This document shows, piece by piece, positions 41,514 to 44,776 of a stretch of DNA of 44,776 nucleotides. Below the pieces are notes generated by a model. It saw nothing but the letters and a program-made list of their open reading frames with translations. It made no database searches and was not told the DNA's origin. Origin of the DNA: Planococcus koreensis (GTDB lineage: Bacteria > Bacillota > Bacilli > Bacillales_A > Planococcaceae); the NCBI RefSeq assembly GCF_004761975.1, contig NZ_RQII01000059.1, forward strand, positions 1 through 44,776. Reading direction: 5' to 3'. The translations under genes were made by a program, and so were the position numbers. Positions within the stretch are counted from its first letter, which is position 1, and each line of letters opens with the position of its first letter.

Positions 41514-42296
41514 TTATGCGAGATTGCTGAATTGTTTGCTGACGCCGTTTGTCCAATGGTTGTTCAAGCCCGTCGGATCGTTCGCAGCTCCGACTGGCGC
41601 ATATTTAGCACCAATTGCCGCAATCGAATCCTTGCCTTGATTCAAGTAATTCTTGCGCAAATTTCGCGCCATATCAAAAATGCTGTCTTCGACCGATGCG
41701 TAGCTGCGCAGGCCGTCTTTGCCCATCATGCCCGCGACGTTATTCTTGTCATTGGCTGCACGGGACGAACCATTGCCTGTTTCGTGAATCGCAATCGCCG
41801 TTAGCAAGCTCGGATCAATATTGTATTTCTTGCCGGCATTGATGAAATGATTCGCCGCTCCGCTCAATTTGCCCTCCAGCATATTTTCCAGTTTCAGGAA
41901 TTGGACCGGTTTAAAGCCGAAGTCGCTTGTATCACCTGCAGTTGTTGGCACTTCCGCTGTATCGAACGCTAAACTTGGCTGAGTTTGTCCAGCGGAAACT
42001 GGGACAACCGTAGGCTGTGCGCCGGCAGCTTGAGGCAAATAAGGCTGGATGATCACTTGGATCGGTGTGAACGCTCCGGCAAATTGGCTGGCGAACGGGT
42101 TTTGGCCAAGCGGCACTTCCGGAGGCACAGTCTGTGCTTGCTGCATGCTCTGCATCGCAGCATTCATGATCATTGTGAAAATCGAATTTTCACTGCCCAT
42201 GCTGCCGAGCGGCGAATTGCCAGCTTGGCTTGAAGAAGGCATAGCCTGTGAGGTGGCCATATATTGGAGCATATTAGACGAAATCGGGTTAAACAT
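41514..42296 (-). CDS. Muramidase/glucosaminidase-like protein, possible rod-hole-forming enzyme
   Basis: A 260-residue protein with two parts. Residues 1-130 are low-complexity (Gln, Pro, Ala, Met-rich) with no signal peptide. Residues 133-260 form a lysozyme-superfamily domain: I-D-P-S-L-L-T-A-I-A-I-H-E-T-G-N-G with likely catalytic Glu172, N-N-V-A-G-M-M near 185-191, and S-I-F-D-M-A-R-N-L-R-K-N-Y. It could open peptidoglycan for the flagellar rod, like FlgJ. Lack of a signal peptide suggests export by the flagellar system, which is inference. AAGGTGGG precedes the ATG. It lies between flagellin and fliD with its own terminator; TATAAT at 42335-42340 (minus) may be its -10. Confidence 0.75.
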   Translation of the reverse strand: MFNPISSNMLQYMATSQAMPSSSQAGNSPLGSMGSENSIFTMIMNAAMQSMQQAQTVPPEVPLGQNPFASQFAGAFTPIQVIIQPYLPQAAGAQPTVVPVSAGQTQPSLAFDTAEVPTTAGDTSDFGFKPVQFLKLENMLEGKLSGAANHFINAGKKYNIDPSLLTAIAIHETGNGSSRAANDKNNVAGMMGKDGLRSYASVEDSIFDMARNLRKNYLNQGKDSIAAIGAKYAPVGAANDPTGLNNHWTNGVSKQFSNLA

Positions 42297-42463
42297 CGGT
42301 CGGTTCCCACCTTTTCATAAATCAACGTGATTTCATTATACGAAAAAGCGCCGGAAATAAAATAGGATAAATGTGTCAACAACTTCAATGGTATTGGATT
42401 TATTTATAAAGTATGCTAATTTTCATATGCCTTTAGTCACATTCCCGCTAAACAGCTATGCAC

Positions 42464-43924
42464 TTATTTCAATAGCTCCAGAATGGATTGCGGCTGCTTA
42501 TTGGCTTGTGCCATCATCGCCTGCGATGCCTGGTTCAGAATGTTCGCCTTTGTCAGGTTCATAATTTCTTTTGCCATGTCAGTATCGCGGATACGGGATT
42601 CAGCGGCAGTCAAATTCTCCGCACTCACTGCTGCACTGTTTTGCAGATGCCCCAAGGAATTTTCGTAAGCTCCATATTTTGCACGTTCACTAGAAACTTG
42701 TTGCATGGCGCCATCAAGTTTCGAAATCGCTTTTTGCGCTTCCGACCAAGGATCCACTTTTAGCTGATTGATCCCGAGCGATTCTGTGCGTGCATCTGAG
42801 AGATTGATGCCGTAAACTTCGCCTGCATTAGCTCCGATTTGAATTTGGAGGTCGGCATTCTCCGAAGAAGAATCATTGACAATCTCATTCGCCAATACTT
42901 TCAATTGAGAAGAAAAGTCACCCCTTATATTCAAGTAGGCGCCTCCTGTAGGTTCTGAAAGACGCTGCAACTGAACATCCACATTCCCATCGGCTGGACC
43001 GACAACTGTCAATTTAATGTCTTGATTTTTCACTCGAGCAGCCATATCTTCGATATCAAATAGGGATTGGCCGTCTCCGCCGTCCAAATCCGTATTATCA
43101 TCATGGACTTTTGCATCAGTGATGAGAACAAATTGTTTTGAGGCATCGCTTCTGAAAGCATATTCCATAGCTTCATTTATTCCTTCAAGCCCCGACTCTG
43201 CGCCCATGTATCCGCCACCGCCGCCTCCGACTTGAATGGCTTTGATGCTTTGCTCGAACTTGTCAATATCAGTGGTCAAAGGCAGTAATCGGATAGGGTC
43301 TCCGCCTTCTGATGGAACAACATCGCCATATGTAACCAGCCCCAGTTGAATATTAATGCCTTTCGAATTTAAGGCTGTTGCGAAATCTTGTATGTTTGCA
43401 GCAACCATCGCTATATCGTCGCCCATACTTCCTGTTTTATCAATGATAAACACAATGTCTGATTTGTTTGAAGGCTGATTGGCCTGTGGTTCCTGAAATG
43501 CAGCTGGCACATTCAATAAGCTAATGCCGTTGTATTTTGTATCATCTGCTATATCATCAATATTGCCCAAAATCTGATTGACTTCGTTCTGGATTGCTTG
43601 GCGATCACCTGATGAGAGCGTATCATTTCCTGCTTGCACAGCTAATTGCCGCAAACGGTGCAAATTCGGGTCTGCGATTTTAGCCAAGCCGCTTTCCGCT
43701 GTTTGAATAAAAGATATACCGTCTTGGATATTCTTTTGTGCTTGTTCAAGCCCTCTTATCTGGGATCTCATCTTTTCGGAAATCGCTGTTCCTGCCGCAT
43801 CATCAGCTGCCCGGTTGATGCGCATTCCAGAAGAAATCCTTTCCATGCTTTTCGCTGATGAATTAGCATTTGAATTTATCTTACTCAGTATATTGATGGC
43901 GGCCATATTGCGGTTAATAATCAT
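42464..43924 (-). CDS. hag: Flagellin with an inserted von Willebrand factor A domain
   Basis: A 486-residue flagellin. The N-terminal D0/D1 part (1-138) has M-I-I-N-R-N-M-A-A-I-N, R-I-S-S-G-M-R-I-N-R-A-A-D-D-A-A-G and ends K-Y-N-G-I-S-L-L-N. The C-terminal part (359-486) has Q-I-G-A-N-A-G-E, E-S-R-I-R-D-T-D-M-A-K-E and ends Q-P-Q-S-I-L-E-L-L-K. Between them (about 153-350) is a full vWA fold: strand S-D-I-V-F-I-I, MIDAS D162-K-T164-G-S166, a Gly-rich loop (233-238), F-V-L-I-T-D270 and a closing helix. One unbroken frame spans all parts. The vWA domain should point outward from the filament. Start ATG with GGGGGA 7 bases ahead. No adjacent fliW or csrA. Confidence 0.93.
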   Translation of the reverse strand: MIINRNMAAINILSKINSNANSSAKSMERISSGMRINRAADDAAGTAISEKMRSQIRGLEQAQKNIQDGISFIQTAESGLAKIADPNLHRLRQLAVQAGNDTLSSGDRQAIQNEVNQILGNIDDIADDTKYNGISLLNVPAAFQEPQANQPSNKSDIVFIIDKTGSMGDDIAMVAANIQDFATALNSKGINIQLGLVTYGDVVPSEGGDPIRLLPLTTDIDKFEQSIKAIQVGGGGGGYMGAESGLEGINEAMEYAFRSDASKQFVLITDAKVHDDNTDLDGGDGQSLFDIEDMAARVKNQDIKLTVVGPADGNVDVQLQRLSEPTGGAYLNIRGDFSSQLKVLANEIVNDSSSENADLQIQIGANAGEVYGINLSDARTESLGINQLKVDPWSEAQKAISKLDGAMQQVSSERAKYGAYENSLGHLQNSAAVSAENLTAAESRIRDTDMAKEIMNLTKANILNQASQAMMAQANKQPQSILELLK

Positions 43925-43957
43925 CTTTAATCCCCCAGAAAATTTTCGATGCCCCAA

Positions 43958-43966
43958 TTATATCAT
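43958..43966 (-). promoter_or_regulatory. Extended -10 promoter candidate for the vWA flagellin
   Basis: Minus strand TGATATAAT, a perfect extended -10 (TGnTATAAT), 34 bases before the start codon. No good sigma-D site is seen: the nearest TAAA (43990-43993) is followed after 13 bases by GGCATATC, a poor match. This suggests sigma-A rather than sigma-D control. Confidence 0.5.
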
Positions 43967-44011
43967 TTGATATGCCAATTAGTTACATTTTTAAGTTATT
44001 CTTCAATTTGA

Positions 44012-44041
44012 AAAACTGTATCCCATAAAGGATACAGTTTT
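44012..44041 (-). terminator. Hairpin after the Ig-like repeat protein gene
   Basis: A perfect 12-bp stem (arms 44012-44023 and 44030-44041), loop CATAAA, followed on minus by TTTTTC. It lies just past the stop codon of the partial gene at 44051 and upstream of the flagellin promoter. Confidence 0.75.
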
Positions 44042-44050
44042 CAAACATTT

Positions 44051-44776
44051 TTATTTTTTTGAAGCTTTCGTTTCGACTGTCGCTTGGCCAATCACCAAGT
44101 AATCGCCGACCATGCCACGGAATTCCAGCACTTGCATGCCATCCACCCATTTGAACTCTTCGCGGTTAAAGCGGAAATGCCCTTGCTTCGCTTGCTGCTC
44201 AAAGCCGTTTTTTCCTGAGATGGCGGAAACACCGTTAATTGTTACTGTTTCAAGATTGAAATCTTTCGTGTTAAAGCCTTTTGGCAAGCCGACTTGTACA
44301 GAGAACACGCCGCTATTGCCTTTGATGACGCCCGGCATCACTTTGAAATCGTTCAATGGAATGAAAACAGTGACTGTTTCTTCCAATGTGCTTGTCCAGC
44401 CCGCTGCGTCTATAACTGTAACTTGGATTGTGTATACGCCCGGCTGATCAAATAAAACAGAGTCGCCGTTTGCTACTTCTTCGCCATTTACAGTCAGTTT
44501 TTCAGAAGCGATTCCAGATAGAGCATCGCTTGCTTCGTAGCTGATCGCCAGCTCAGAACCAAGTGCCACTTCATCTTCAAGGTTCCACGAAAGGACTGGA
44601 GCCGTTTTGTCGAGCTTCACTTGCGCTGTTTTCACTTCTTCTGTATTGCCAGCAGCATCTGTGCTGTAGAATTTAACGTCATGAACCCCTTCTTCACTTA
44701 CAGAGAAGCTCGTGCCTTCTGTATACTCGGAACCGTCCACTGAGTAGAAAGTCTTCGCAACGCCGCTATGCTCGTC
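44051..44776 (-). CDS. C-terminal part of a large protein with Ig-like repeats (partial)
   Basis: The frame is open to the window edge, so at least 241 residues of a larger protein are seen. It contains an Ig-like/OmpL47-type unit (Y-S-V-D-G-S-E-Y, then V-S-E-E-G-V-H-D-V-K-F-Y-S-T-D-A-A-G-N-T-E) and a second one (D-K-T-A-P-V-L-S-W, D-A-L-S-G-I-A, G-V-Y-T-I-Q-V-T-V-I-D-A-A-G). Such units occur in secreted enzymes and adhesins. The end (V-E-T-K-A-S-K-K) has no sortase or S-layer anchor. The catalytic or binding part, if any, lies outside the window. Confidence 0.8.
   Translation of the reverse strand, partial: DEHSGVAKTFYSVDGSEYTEGTSFSVSEEGVHDVKFYSTDAAGNTEEVKTAQVKLDKTAPVLSWNLEDEVALGSELAISYEASDALSGIASEKLTVNGEEVANGDSVLFDQPGVYTIQVTVIDAAGWTSTLEETVTVFIPLNDFKVMPGVIKGNSGVFSVQVGLPKGFNTKDFNLETVTINGVSAISGKNGFEQQAKQGHFRFNREEFKWVDGMQVLEFRGMVGDYLVIGQATVETKASKK

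Noticed and set aside
42464-43924. Possibility that the vWA flagellin is two genes fused by an assembly error or frameshift
   Set aside because: One frame runs through both flagellin ends and the insert, no internal start with a ribosome site stands out, and the insert ends exactly where flagellin variable regions lie.
1-44776. CRISPR arrays, tRNA/rRNA genes, insertion sequences, prophage genes
   Set aside because: None was seen: no direct-repeat/spacer pattern, cloverleaf, transposase or phage protein. The only repeats are the palindromic elements and the 21-bp array.

Overview
This window reads as a chromosomal segment of a motile low-to-medium G+C Gram-positive bacterium of the Bacillales, most likely family Planococcaceae (Planococcus or a close relative). 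This rests on gene order and protein resemblance to the Bacillus subtilis fla/che region, strong AGGAGG-type ribosome binding sites, frequent GTG/TTG starts, and the family of palindromic intergenic repeats. I could run no database search.

Left part (1-9640): two paralogous pairs of an ATP-grasp ligase and a FemAB/BioF2-like acyltransferase, the UTP-glucose-1-phosphate uridylyltransferase gtaB, two VanZ-like membrane proteins, a DUF6904-like protein and a lipoprotein. This looks like accessory cell-surface functions.

Middle part (9732-31740): one very long minus-strand operon running flgB-flgC-fliE-fliF-fliG-fliH-fliI-fliJ-fliK-flgD-flgE-flbD-fliM-fliY-fliO-fliP-fliQ-fliR-flhB-flhA-flhF-flhG-sigD-swrB-yaaR-pilZ, which ends at a hairpin terminator. 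Its leader carries a cyclic-di-GMP-I (GEMM) riboswitch followed by an intrinsic terminator. Compared with B. subtilis, ylxF, fliL, cheY and the cheB-cheA-cheW-cheC-cheD block are absent. FliY has lost the key residues of both CheC-type phosphatase sites, and FliM's CheY-binding motif is weakened. Two palindromic repeats sit inside the operon between fliP and fliQ.

Right part (31740-44776): flhO-flhP on the plus strand, then a second minus-strand run of late genes: fliD-fliT-fliS-motA-motB-fliL-yvyF-flgM-flgN-flgK-flgL. Two good sigma-D promoters lie in it, ahead of fliD and ahead of yvyF. fliL has moved next to the stator genes. Upstream are a muramidase-like protein without a signal peptide and a flagellin whose variable region is replaced by a complete von Willebrand factor A (vWA) domain. 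The window ends inside a large protein with Ig-like repeats.

Together the genes encode an almost complete flagellum with its secretion system, stator, regulators (SigD/FlgM, FlhF/FlhG, SwrB, SwrD) and cap and junction proteins. Control by c-di-GMP is suggested at RNA level (riboswitch) and protein level (PilZ). The vWA-bearing flagellin is the most unusual item: a filament that may display an adhesion-type domain along its whole length, in a cell whose flagellar locus carries no chemotaxis genes.
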